A stretch of 12,649 nt of DNA from CAISIP01 sp037968655 (GTDB lineage: Bacteria; Pseudomonadota; Gammaproteobacteria; Burkholderiales; Burkholderiaceae_C): the NCBI GenBank assembly GCA_037968655.1, contig JBBKVW010000029.1, forward strand, positions 1 through 12,649, given 5' to 3'. Numbering within the stretch: the stretch's first letter is position 1; each line of letters opens with the position of its first letter. This document shows, piece by piece, positions 1 through 5,735 of the stretch. Both the position numbers and the translations under genes were made by a program. The notes under the pieces are model-generated. The model had not been told where the DNA came from and made no database searches. It was given only the letters and a program-made list of their open reading frames with translations.

Positions 1-825
1 CAGTCCAGTCGATCGGACGTTACGCCTGCGTGATGCCAAGCCCGCAGCCACGAGGCCAAGCGCGATCAATGCCCCTGTGCCGGGCTCCGGTATGCGGGAA
101 GACAGCAGACCGACCGTCAATTCGTCAAAGCCGAAATTGTCTGTGAAGGCTGTGTCGAGCCCGCTGGCCCCGTTTATCAAAATGATGTTGGTAAAGGGGT
201 TGGCGCCATCGATGATGCCAACGAACATGGCCGAACTGTCAAGCGCCGGGAAGGTTCCGCCATCGAAAAGCACTTCAAACACTCCGGGAAACCGTTCAGT
301 AACAATCCGAAAGATGCCATCGACACTGCCGAACGGTCGCGCATTGATCGCAGCCGCCGTCAATATTACTCCTCCAATTGTCACCAGGGCCGGGTCGTTA
401 TTTGCCTCGTTGGCGTCGATCACGAACAGACCGAACGCGCTCACCGCCGTGCTGAATGTGATAGTTCGATTGAAAATTGATTGGAGGTAGTTTGAGCCTT
501 CAGAGGCAAATCGGCCGCTGTTCGGAATGCTGCGTACGGGGGTTGGGGACAAGAACGCACCGGTCACGCCAGTCGCGCCGAAGGTCAAGGACGAGGTGGA
601 CCCGATTCCAGCTGTGGTAGCGACACCTTCCAGACTGTCGACGCCATAGCTGGAAAGCTGGCCCAGAAAACTGGTCTGTGCGCTGCGAGAATTGGGCATT
701 GCCGCCGCGCTGCCGGCGCCAAGATCCTCGCCGAAGTACACCGTCGGTGCGGCCATTGCAGCGGGTGCCGAAAGTGCGGCGCCGAGCATGGCGATCGCGA
801 GAAGCCGATTCGGAAATCCAATCAT
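1..825 (-). CDS. PEP-CTERM sorting domain protein (partial, C-terminus beyond the left edge)
   Basis: A 275-codon reading frame starts at ATG 825 and is still open at position 1. Residues 1-25 form a signal peptide (positive start, hydrophobic core, cleavage near AMA-A). The middle is a Gly/Ser/Thr-rich beta-type exported domain without cysteines, ending in the FGFDELTVG-like strand common in these proteins. From residue 245 comes the PEP-CTERM signal: IPEPGTG, a hydrophobic helix (ALIALGLVAAGLA), then the basic SRRR cluster. In this family the tail anchors the protein in the inner membrane, is cut by exosortase, and the product is exported, often with exopolysaccharide. The start is supported by GGAG six bases upstream. 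The stop codon should lie only a few codons past the edge. The specific function is unknown; the class assignment is secure. Confidence 0.9.
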   Translation of the reverse strand, partial: MIGFPNRLLAIAMLGAALSAPAAMAAPTVYFGEDLGAGSAAAMPNSRSAQTSFLGQLSSYGVDSLEGVATTAGIGSTSSLTFGATGVTGAFLSPTPVRSIPNSGRFASEGSNYLQSIFNRTITFSTAVSAFGLFVIDANEANNDPALVTIGGVILTAAAINARPFGSVDGIFRIVTERFPGVFEVLFDGGTFPALDSSAMFVGIIDGANPFTNIILINGASGLDTAFTDNFGFDELTVGLLSSRIPEPGTGALIALGLVAAGLASRRRNVRSTGL

Positions 826-831
826 GAACGT

Positions 832-835
832 CTCC
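832..835 (-). promoter_or_regulatory. Ribosome binding site of the PEP-CTERM gene
   Basis: On the minus strand GGAG (within TTGGAGACG) lies 6 bases before ATG 825. This fixes the start codon and fits the short leader predicted from the sigma-54-like promoter just upstream. Confidence 0.7.
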
Positions 836-855
836 AATAGTGAAGCCTTACTCCA

Positions 856-871
856 AGCACGATTTATGCCA
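856..871 (-). promoter_or_regulatory. Sigma-54-like (-24/-12) promoter of the PEP-CTERM gene
   Basis: The minus strand reads TGGCATAAATCGTGCT. The sigma-54 consensus is TGGCACG-N4-TTGCW. The invariant GG and GC are both present at the exact spacing, and TGGCA and TGCT match; three of the less conserved positions differ. A start point about 12 bases past the GC would be near 845, giving a leader of about 20 bases that contains the GGAG site. From established knowledge, PEP-CTERM genes in several Proteobacteria depend on RpoN and the PrsK/PrsR two-component system, which makes this promoter class plausible. Which activator acts here is inference. Confidence 0.55.
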
Positions 872-936
872 AGAGAAGCGAACTGTTGATTCACAAGGAC
901 ATGTTGTCACGGCTGGGTCGCGGCAGTCTGTCTGCT

Positions 937-996
937 GTAACGAATCCTGACGTTTTGTAATGAATCCTGACATTTTGTAATGAATCCTGACGTTTT
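937..996. repeat. Three tandem 20-bp repeats, candidate enhancer array
   Basis: Three direct copies with plus-strand consensus GTAAYGAATCCTGACRTTTT occupy 937-956, 957-976 and 977-996 with no gaps. They differ at only two positions. Each contains the imperfect dyad GTMA-N7-TKAC (minus strand GTCAGGATTCRTTAC), the shape of a dimeric helix-turn-helix site. A fourth partial copy, CGTCAGGA at 1006-1013, is inverted relative to TCCTGACG at 985-992. The array lies roughly 90-150 bases upstream of the predicted sigma-54 start, with copies two helical turns apart. An alternative reading is the multiple end repeats of a lost insertion sequence. Confidence 0.6.
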
Positions 997-997
997 C

Positions 998-1197
998 AGC
1001 ATACCCGTCAGGACAGCCCCGAGCCGCCAGACCGCGCTCAATAAATGGTGGCTGGCGATAAACGGACAAGGTCGAGACTTGGGATGACTGTTGACGATAA
1101 CGACATGGCCCGACCCTGCAATCCAGGCGATGATTCCGAACAGTAGGGCTCCGACGAGGTTTGTCCGGGTTGGTAGCATTTAGCAGGTCCGATTCGA
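998..1197. other. Intergenic stretch without a supported gene
   Basis: Apart from the inverted CGTCAGGA at 1006-1013 nothing convincing is present. A minus-strand frame starting at 1179 has a hydrophobic segment (LVGALLFGIIAWIAGSG) but lacks a Shine-Dalgarno and runs into the tandem repeats, so it is not called a gene. The sequence could be a decayed remnant. Confidence 0.5.
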
Positions 1198-1557
1198 TTG
1201 AATCAATTTTTCGGCCGAGCACAAACAGAGATCGCCATCTGCGTGGACGTGCGGCCTGATTCGTTTGCGATGGCGTTGGACCGGCCGTGGTTTTGTCTAC
1301 GGGACTGGCGGTGCGGTGCGCCTTCGGATGTGCCGCTGGCGCTTATCGATCTGGATTGGCGGTCGAGCCGTGTCCTGCGCGGGATGGCCATCATCATCGA
1401 TGCCTGGCCATATCAGCCCCACCTGAGGCTCGCGCGGCATGCCAGGTGTGCGGCGCCATCGACAACGTCAGCGCGCGTTGTGTGGCCGGTGAGGTCGTTT
1501 TCTGTGGTTGTACGGACTGGCTATGTGGGCGCGCGGTATGAATTGCAGCGGCGCTGA
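1198..1557 (+). pseudogene. Decayed ThpR/LigT-type 2',3'-cyclic phosphodiesterase, copy 1
   Basis: The translated frame resembles the middle and C-terminus of ThpR (RNA 2',3'-cyclic phosphodiesterase, a 2H family protein of about 180 residues). It has SFAMALDRPWF, then GAPSDVPLAL, LRGM, PYQPHLRLAR, and WPVRSFSVVV...GARYEL before the stop. Intact proteins need two HxTx motifs. The N-terminal one is absent, and the C-terminal one reads HLRL, with the catalytic Thr replaced by Arg. There is no proper start or ribosome site. It therefore looks like a dead fragment. It is a direct repeat of the fragment ending at 2987, about 75% identical by eye over the last 180 bases, and more degenerate than that copy. 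Family assignment rests on motif recognition only. Confidence 0.6.
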
Positions 1558-1942
1558 CGCACGGTTGATTCTGAATTGTTGGAAGACGTGGCCCGTGACC
1601 TGTGGGGTAGCGTGGCGCTACGTGAATTGCCACCAGACCAGGCTGCGAGGGAATGGTTACGGCCGGTGATGACTGACGACTAAGTCCATGGTTGAGCGGT
1701 ATGCTCGCATCGTGCAGGTGGCGCATCCGTTTGCTTTTTATTGCCTTGATTCACTCATGCAAGGTTGCGGAGTTTTGCAGACGTTTTGTCAACCTAGGAT
1801 GCATGCGAAATAGTGGGGAAATTTTTGCTTGACAGGGTGGTGGCAAAAATTTGGCATCGCTTCATTTCACACATCCCCATACGCAGAACGGAATTTGCCA
1901 TACTTATCGCGTTGAAATAATCCGCTGACACCCGCTTCGCAA
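1558..1942. other. Gene-poor stretch before the HNH gene, with a possible decayed coding tail
   Basis: Directly after the stop of ThpR copy 1, the same frame stays open to a TAA at 1681-1683 and reads as protein-like sequence (SELLEDVARDLWGSVALREL, then PPDQAAREWLRPVMTDD). It has no start codon, so it may be the tail of another lost gene; its family is not recognised. From 1684 to 1942 the base composition becomes AT-richer. That part holds the inverted repeat at 1819-1852 and the probable control region of the HNH gene. Confidence 0.4.
1819..1852. promoter_or_regulatory. Perfect 10-bp inverted repeat around a TTGACA box (candidate operator/promoter)
   Basis: AAATTTTTGC (1819-1828) and GCAAAAATTT (1843-1852) are perfect inverted copies separated by 14 bases. 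The separating segment begins with a consensus -35 hexamer, TTGACA (1829-1834). A weak -10, TGGCAT (3 of 6), follows at 1852-1857 with a 17-base spacer. The HNH gene starts about 85 bases further on. This layout suits an operator over a promoter. Because the arms are AT-rich and have no strong GC stem, an intrinsic terminator is less likely. Confidence 0.4.
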
Positions 1943-2611
1943 ATGCCTTTCTCCAACTCCGTTCGTCTTGAAGTCTTGGTGCGTTCAGGTCGCCACTGTT
2001 GCGTCTGCCATGAGTTTGCCGGTCGAACTGCCAATGTTCACCACATACACCAAGAAGCGCTTGGGGGTCCGAATACGATTGACAACGCGATATGCCTTTG
2101 TCAACGGTGCCATAGCGAAGCAGGCCACTACAACTCGGCGCATCCACTAGGAACGAAATACTCCCCTCAAGAGCTTCGCGCTCACCGCGACGCTTGGTGG
2201 AGTCAACTGAAACTGACTTCAGCGCCATCGGACGAATCGGCGACTCTGGAGGCCTACGCCCTCGGGATACTCGTCGAGATTGACGATCCAGGGCTTTCAG
2301 TTTTGTCCGCACTTTCAGCTTCCTCCGCGGCGAACCTCGATTTCAACAAGGATCCTGTACCAAATGTGAATCTAGTTTCAATTCCCTATCCGCAACTGGT
2401 TGAAGGCGACTTCGATTGGGGTAATCCAAGAGAGGTTGGTAATCGGATCTCGTGGCCGTGGCTTATCCTGAAGGAGTCGGTGCAAGATCTTCGGTTGCGC
2501 CACCTTTTGCATTTCCATACCGTGGATGGCCGCGGTGGTTTTGGAAGTATCTATTTGTCCGAATTGGGTCAATCGGTTGTGCGGTCCCTATCGTTTCCGA
2601 GCGCCGAATGA
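1943..2611 (+). CDS. HNH endonuclease with C-terminal domain of unknown function
   Basis: A 222-residue protein. Residues 1-75 form a zinc-stabilised HNH (beta-beta-alpha metal) nuclease: the first zinc pair is C19-V-C-H-adjacent C22, the catalytic-type HH pair is H33-H34, the central N48 lies in TIDNAICLC, and C53-QR-C56-H57 gives the second zinc pair and final His. A W-W containing tail (HRDAWW) closes the module, as in many small HNH proteins. Residues about 90-222 form a separate, unrecognised domain rich in polar and aromatic residues. All nuclease residues are intact, so the gene is probably active. ATG 1943 is the first plausible start, since an in-frame stop lies at 1913-1915; no clear Shine-Dalgarno is seen. 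Codon use is visibly less GC-biased than in the tol or rng genes, suggesting acquisition. It stands alone between two ThpR fragments and is followed by an attC-like site. Its role (restriction/defence, homing or other) cannot be decided. Confidence 0.8.
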   Translation: MPFSNSVRLEVLVRSGRHCCVCHEFAGRTANVHHIHQEALGGPNTIDNAICLCQRCHSEAGHYNSAHPLGTKYSPQELRAHRDAWWSQLKLTSAPSDESATLEAYALGILVEIDDPGLSVLSALSASSAANLDFNKDPVPNVNLVSIPYPQLVEGDFDWGNPREVGNRISWPWLILKESVQDLRLRHLLHFHTVDGRGGFGSIYLSELGQSVVRSLSFPSAE

Positions 2612-2612
2612 G

Positions 2613-2727
2613 GCCTAACCACTCGTTGATTTACTGATGCGTGAGAGCGCCATGCGATCCGCAACGATCTGATAACTGGCAATTTCGTCGGTCTGCCCGT
2701 TACCCCGATCAAGCGGTAACGTTACGC
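2613..2727 (+). other. attC-like recombination site after the HNH gene (candidate integron cassette end)
   Basis: One base after the HNH stop comes GCCTAAC (2613-2619), an exact R'' box (RYYYAAC). At 2721-2727 lies GTTACGC, which pairs with it at 6 of 7 positions; it deviates from GTTRRRY by one base. Inside, CGTTGAT (2624-2630) pairs with ATCAA-g-CG (2708-2715), leaving one bulged base, and 4- and 5-base unpaired spacers separate the two stems. The 115-bp span is within the known attC range, and cassette genes typically end right at R''. Against it: R' is imperfect, the bulge is on the less usual side, and no attI, intI or second attC is visible here. Confidence 0.4.
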
Positions 2728-2750
2728 CGAACAAGTTGCAACGTTACCGC
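2713..2750. repeat. Perfect 11-bp inverted repeat
   Basis: GCGGTAACGTT (2713-2723) and AACGTTACCGC (2740-2750) are perfect inverted copies with a 16-base loop. A further GTTACC lies at 2699-2704. The repeat overlaps the R' side of the attC-like site and lies just before ThpR copy 2. It may be a hairpin or a regulator site. There is no T-run, so it is not an obvious terminator. Confidence 0.55.
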
Positions 2751-2987
2751 TGGATGCGATTTGCGTCCGCCGCGATACCAGTTCGCCATCGACCAACCCT
2801 ACGCGGGATGAACATCACCGCCGAGGCCAGGCCGTATCAGCCCCACCTGACGCTCGCGCGAGACGCCAAGGGTGCCGTGGCACCGACAACGTCGGCGCCC
2901 GTTGTGTGGCCCGTGCGGTCGTTTGCTCTGGTTGTTTCGACTGGCGATGCGAGCGCTCGGTATGAAGTACTTCGCGGCTATCGCTGA
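2736..2987 (+). pseudogene. ThpR/LigT-type 2',3'-cyclic phosphodiesterase C-terminal fragment, copy 2
   Basis: From about 2799 the frame reads LRGMNITAEARPYQPHLTL, then ARDAKG and WPVRSFALVVSTG...ARYEVL, ending at TGA 2985-2987. This is the last third of a ThpR-type protein, including an intact second HxTx motif (HLTL). The N-terminal two thirds, with the first HxTx, is missing, so the fragment should be inactive. Residues before LRG (from ATG 2736) do not look like ThpR. It is a direct repeat of the fragment at about 1370-1557, separated by the HNH segment, and better preserved than that copy. Either two related remnants lie here, or one tail was duplicated. Confidence 0.65.
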
Positions 2988-3254
2988 TGGGACTTGTCGG
3001 CACCTTCGCTGCGAGCCAGCCGACGATGCCAAGCGCCCTGCCCTTGTGTCCACCTGGCAATCAACCAGTTCGTCAATCAACTATCAGGCGGCTATTGCTC
3101 TTGCGCAAATCAAGAGCGGGACACCAGCATCCAAAAAACGACGATCAAGGTTGAGGTCCAGCAAAGCGCCGACGGTGTCACAACCCAATTGGTATGAACG
3201 GCAATAGCATCCGACCAAATTCTGGCAACGATCTGGCAACGGAACATTAAATGA
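2988..3254. other. Non-coding stretch between ThpR fragment and tRNA-Lys terminator
   Basis: Several short frames overlap here but none has a convincing start, ribosome site or recognisable motif. Near the end, two close copies of ATCTGGCAACG-like sequence occur (TTCTGGCAACG 3220-3230, ATCTGGCAACG 3231-3241). They resemble the short direct repeats often found beside tRNA-integrated islands. GCAACGATCTG (3225-3235) also occurs at 2661-2671. Confidence 0.4.
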
Positions 3255-3287
3255 AATAGCCCGCTATCTTTTGGATAGCGGGCTATT
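3255..3287 (-). terminator. Intrinsic terminator of tRNA-Lys
   Basis: AATAGCCCGCTATC (3255-3268) and GATAGCGGGCTATT (3274-3287) form a perfect 14-bp stem with a 5-base loop. On the minus strand, the strand of the tRNA, a moderately T-rich tail (TTTCATTT) follows. It lies 20 bases past the tRNA 3' end. Confidence 0.75.
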
Positions 3288-3307
3288 CATGGCCGAAGCC
3301 TAGTTGG

Positions 3308-3383
3308 TGGTAGGACGTGGCAGGCTCGAACTGCCGACCAACGGATTAAAAGTCCGCTGCTCTACCAACTGAGCTAACGTCCC
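3308..3383 (-). tRNA. tRNA-Lys (anticodon UUU)
   Basis: The 76-base cloverleaf can be read directly. The acceptor stem is GGGACGT/ACGTCCT, with one G-U pair at position 1. The D arm is GCTCAGTTGGTAGAGC. The anticodon arm is GCGGA-CTTTTAA-TCCGT with anticodon TTT, the T arm is GGCAG-TTCGAGC-CTGCC, the discriminator base is A and the CCA end is encoded. It is transcribed on the minus strand. In E. coli the tol-pal operon is likewise followed by a lysine tRNA cluster, so the neighbourhood is conserved. The accessory block begins at its 3' end, a classic integration position. Confidence 0.97.
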
Positions 3384-3428
3384 ACGCTCTCTTTGCAATT
3401 CGGTTTGCACCGTGCTGCAAAGCCTCAG

Positions 3429-3434
3429 ATTATA
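3429..3434 (-). promoter_or_regulatory. -10 box of the tRNA-Lys promoter
   Basis: The minus strand carries a perfect TATAAT 45 bases before the tRNA 5' end, with no good -35 at 16-18 bases. The leader between them contains a 7-bp inverted repeat, CTTTGCA (3391-3397) / TGCAAAG (3416-3422), perhaps a 5' processing stem. Confidence 0.5.
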
Positions 3435-3464
3435 GCCAGAAAACGAGTGCTTTCCGGGTGAGCG

Positions 3465-4253
3465 TCACGCGCGATGCGCAATCTGATTGATCACCCAGCC
3501 GGCGGCACATTGGCCAAAGGTTGCGGTCACGCTGACCATGGAGCCGTAGCCGTGGCAGTTCAACGAACCATCGGATTCCAAGGCGCACGATGGGTCCACG
3601 CCCTGCACTGGTTCGCGGCTGAATACTGCCTGCACGCCCATCGGGCGGTCGGCGCTCGGCGCGCCATGCTCCTTGCGCAGCACGCTGCGCACGCGTGCCA
3701 GCAGCGGATCGTGGCTGCAGCGTGCGAGGTCATCTATATCAACCTTGTGGGCCAAGCGTTTGCCGCCGGCAGCGCCAACAGTAATGAAGATCGTCCTGGT
3801 GTCCAAGGCCCAACGGGCCATGGCGACCTTGGCGCGCGCCTGGTCGCAGGCATCGATGACTGCGTCTATCGGCTCGCGAAGCACCGCCGGCCAATTGGCC
3901 GCGTCGACGAACTCCTCCTGAGCATGCACGATGCAAGCCGGATTGATCTGCGCAATGCGATCGCGCATTGCCTGCACCTTGGCCTGACCCAGCGTGCTGT
4001 CCAGCGCATGCACCTGTCGATTGATATTGGATTCGGCCACGTGGTCCAGATCCAGCAGCGTCAAGCTGCCGACGCCACTGCGAGCCAACGCTTCTGCGCA
4101 CCAGGAGCCAACGCCGCCGATGCCGACAACGGCAACATGCGATTGCCGGATGCGCGCCGCTGCAGCGACCCCGAACAGGCGCTCCATGCCGCCAAAGCGG
4201 CGCGCCAGGTCGGGCTGCGCATCGGCGCCTTCAGGTACCACGAGGGTCGACAC
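3465..4253 (-). CDS. tcdA: tRNA threonylcarbamoyladenosine dehydratase (t6A to ct6A cyclase)
   Basis: The 262-residue protein is close to the 268 residues of E. coli TcdA (CsdL/YgdL). TcdA uses ATP to cyclise t6A37 in ANN-decoding tRNAs, including the lysine tRNA encoded next door. Visible motifs: RFGGMERLFG at the start, the E1/ThiF-type nucleotide loop GIGGVGS (about residue 44), LLDLDHV...NINRQ for ATP contacts, VIDACD, TVGAAGGK, and the C-terminal MVSVTATFG helix. The start is GTG 4253; its Shine-Dalgarno is weak. The gap after cpoB is 45 bases, so it is probably the last gene of the tolB-pal-cpoB-tcdA transcript. Cytoplasmic. TcdA is firmly distinguished from MoeB/ThiF by the GGAGG-like segment and the lack of CxxC zinc pairs. 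Confidence 0.92.
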   Translation of the reverse strand: MSTLVVPEGADAQPDLARRFGGMERLFGVAAAARIRQSHVAVVGIGGVGSWCAEALARSGVGSLTLLDLDHVAESNINRQVHALDSTLGQAKVQAMRDRIAQINPACIVHAQEEFVDAANWPAVLREPIDAVIDACDQARAKVAMARWALDTRTIFITVGAAGGKRLAHKVDIDDLARCSHDPLLARVRSVLRKEHGAPSADRPMGVQAVFSREPVQGVDPSCALESDGSLNCHGYGSMVSVTATFGQCAAGWVINQIAHRA

Positions 4254-4298
4254 GACCGGGCCGCCAGGAAGCTACTGCAAGACCCAGCCGCCCGCGCC

Positions 4299-5141
4299 TC
4301 AGCGCAGTCGCGCCAGGCGTTCCTTGCCGGACTTGGCAGCCTCGGACTGCGGGTAAGTGCGCGCCAGTTCTTCCAGCGTCTTGCGGGCACCTACAACATC
4401 CTTGAGCTCGATCTGGCAATTGGCAATCGACAGCATCGCCTCGGGCGCACGTACATGATCGGGCGTTGCCGTCAGCATGATGCGAAAGTTGATGATGGCT
4501 TCCTTGTAGTCGCGCGTTGCATATTGCGCGTTGCCAAGCCAGAACAGCGCAGACGGCAGATAGCCGCTCTTGGGGTAGCGCGTGATCAGGCCAAGAAAAC
4601 CCGACTGTGCGGCCGCAAAATCGCCGGTCCGAAACAGCGCCAGCGCGGCGTCATAGGCTCTGCGCTCTGGCGGCTCCACGGTGATCTCGCGCCCGTCAAC
4701 CGTCAGCTTGAACGGCTCGAGCTGGCTCACGCGTTCTTCCACTGTGCGGGTCATCTCCTGCTGGCGCTGCAACAGATCCTTTTGCGCCCGCTGCAATTCG
4801 GACAATTCGCGGCCCACCTGCTCGCGCTGGCCGCTGCTGCGCGCCAGGTCGCCACGCAGCGCCTCGATCTGGTTCTGCAGATCCAGCAGCGAGCGCCGCA
4901 GTTGCGTATTCTCTTCAGTTGAGCGGCGAAACAGTTCGTTGTGCGACTCAACCAGTCTTTGAATCGCGCCCTCAGACGCCAGTCGATTGGCCTCCATGCG
5001 CTGGCGCAATTCCAGGATCGCCTTGCGGGCGTCATCGTCCTCGAACAACGCGGCTTGTGCGCTGCCAGTCATCAGCGCGCCACCCAACAGCAACAGCATC
5101 GCAAAGCGGCTCAACATGCTAGTGCTCTTCATGCTGCTCAT
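4299..5141 (-). CDS. cpoB: Cell division coordinator CpoB (Tol-Pal system periplasmic protein YbgF)
   Basis: 280 residues (E. coli CpoB 263). A signal peptide (residues 1-30, ending SAQA-A) sends it to the periplasm. Residues about 35-130 are a charged, heptad-like coiled coil (ARKAILELRQRMEANR..., QNQIEALRGDLARS) of the kind that trimerises in the family. Residues about 158-280 hold TPR repeats (AYDAALALFRTGDFAAAQSGF, YPKSGYLPSALFWLGNAQY, EAMLSIANCQIELKD). CpoB links outer-membrane constriction by Tol-Pal to peptidoglycan synthesis by PBP1B. Its ATG overlaps the pal TGA (ATGA), which indicates translational coupling; an ATG three codons later is an alternative start. Confidence 0.93.
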   Translation of the reverse strand: MSSMKSTSMLSRFAMLLLLGGALMTGSAQAALFEDDDARKAILELRQRMEANRLASEGAIQRLVESHNELFRRSTEENTQLRRSLLDLQNQIEALRGDLARSSGQREQVGRELSELQRAQKDLLQRQQEMTRTVEERVSQLEPFKLTVDGREITVEPPERRAYDAALALFRTGDFAAAQSGFLGLITRYPKSGYLPSALFWLGNAQYATRDYKEAIINFRIMLTATPDHVRAPEAMLSIANCQIELKDVVGARKTLEELARTYPQSEAAKSGKERLARLR

Positions 5142-5716
5142 CGGTAAAAGATCTCGGCGCGGCGGTTCTTCGCCATCGCGGCTTCGTCACCGCCCTGCAC
5201 TGCCGGTTTTTCCTTGCCATAGCTGACAGCTTCGACCTGCGCGTCGGCCACGCCTAGCAGCGCCAGTGCCCGGCGCACTGCCTCGGCGCGTTTTTGACCC
5301 AGTGCCAGGTTGTATTCGCGGCCACCCGATTCATCGGTATGCCCTTCGATCGCCGCCTTGCGGGCCGGGTCGGTCCTGAGGAATCGGGCGTGGGTCTCGA
5401 TCAACGACTGGAACTCGGGCTTGATGACAAAACTGTCGTAGTCGAAATAAACAATGTGTGGCCCGGCAGGCGCGGGCGCGCCAGTGCCAGGCTTGGCCAG
5501 ATCGACCGGCGCGACGGCAGTGCTGGCTAGGGTCGCACCGCTTCCAGCTGCACCGGCTGCAGCCGCTCCACTGGCTGCGCCGCCAGCGCCGGTGGCGCCT
5601 TGCGTACCAACCGGTTTGCCGGTCTTGTCCTCAACCGCTATGTCGTCCAGTTTGACCGAGGAGCCGCAGGCTGCAAGCAAGGCCGAGCAGGCCAGGGCCA
5701 GCATTAATCGATTCAT
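5138..5716 (-). CDS. pal: Peptidoglycan-associated lipoprotein Pal
   Basis: 192 residues from ATG 5716, chosen because AGGAG lies 7 bases before it; an in-frame ATG at 5734 would overlap the tolB stop and lacks such a site. The lipobox LLAAC puts the lipidated Cys at residue 17. A long Gly/Ala-rich linker (about residues 36-85) follows, then the OmpA-like domain: VYFDYDSF, EGHTDESGGREYNLALGQKRA, SYGKEKP and KNRRAEIFY, the peptidoglycan-binding signature. Pal sits in the outer membrane, binds diaminopimelate of the wall and TolB. The Ala/Gly linker is longer than in E. coli Pal (173-residue precursor). It lies 19 bases after tolB and overlaps cpoB by 4 bases. Confidence 0.96.
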   Translation of the reverse strand: MNRLMLALACSALLAACGSSVKLDDIAVEDKTGKPVGTQGATGAGGAASGAAAAGAAGSGATLASTAVAPVDLAKPGTGAPAPAGPHIVYFDYDSFVIKPEFQSLIETHARFLRTDPARKAAIEGHTDESGGREYNLALGQKRAEAVRRALALLGVADAQVEAVSYGKEKPAVQGGDEAAMAKNRRAEIFYR

Positions 5717-5735
5717 TTGTGTTCTCCTGTTCATG

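Noticed and set aside
77..490. 137-codon plus-strand frame opposite the PEP-CTERM gene
   Set aside because: It is antisense to a reading frame with signal peptide, PEP-CTERM signal, ribosome site and promoter; its own translation shows no motifs.
937..996. CRISPR array
   Set aside because: The 20-bp units are contiguous, with no unique spacers.
907..1179. 90-codon minus-strand frame with a hydrophobic start
   Set aside because: No Shine-Dalgarno, reads through the tandem repeats, and its second half is just translated repeat; not convincing as a small membrane protein.
1168..1187. Possible copy of the tRNA-Lys 3' end (attR) around GTTGGTAGC...GCAGG
   Set aside because: Only scattered matches to the tRNA end; no uninterrupted identity long enough for an attachment core.
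3474..4922. 482-codon plus-strand frame opposite tcdA and cpoB
   Set aside because: Shadow frame created by the high GC third positions of two clearly identified minus-strand genes; the translation has no recognisable domain.
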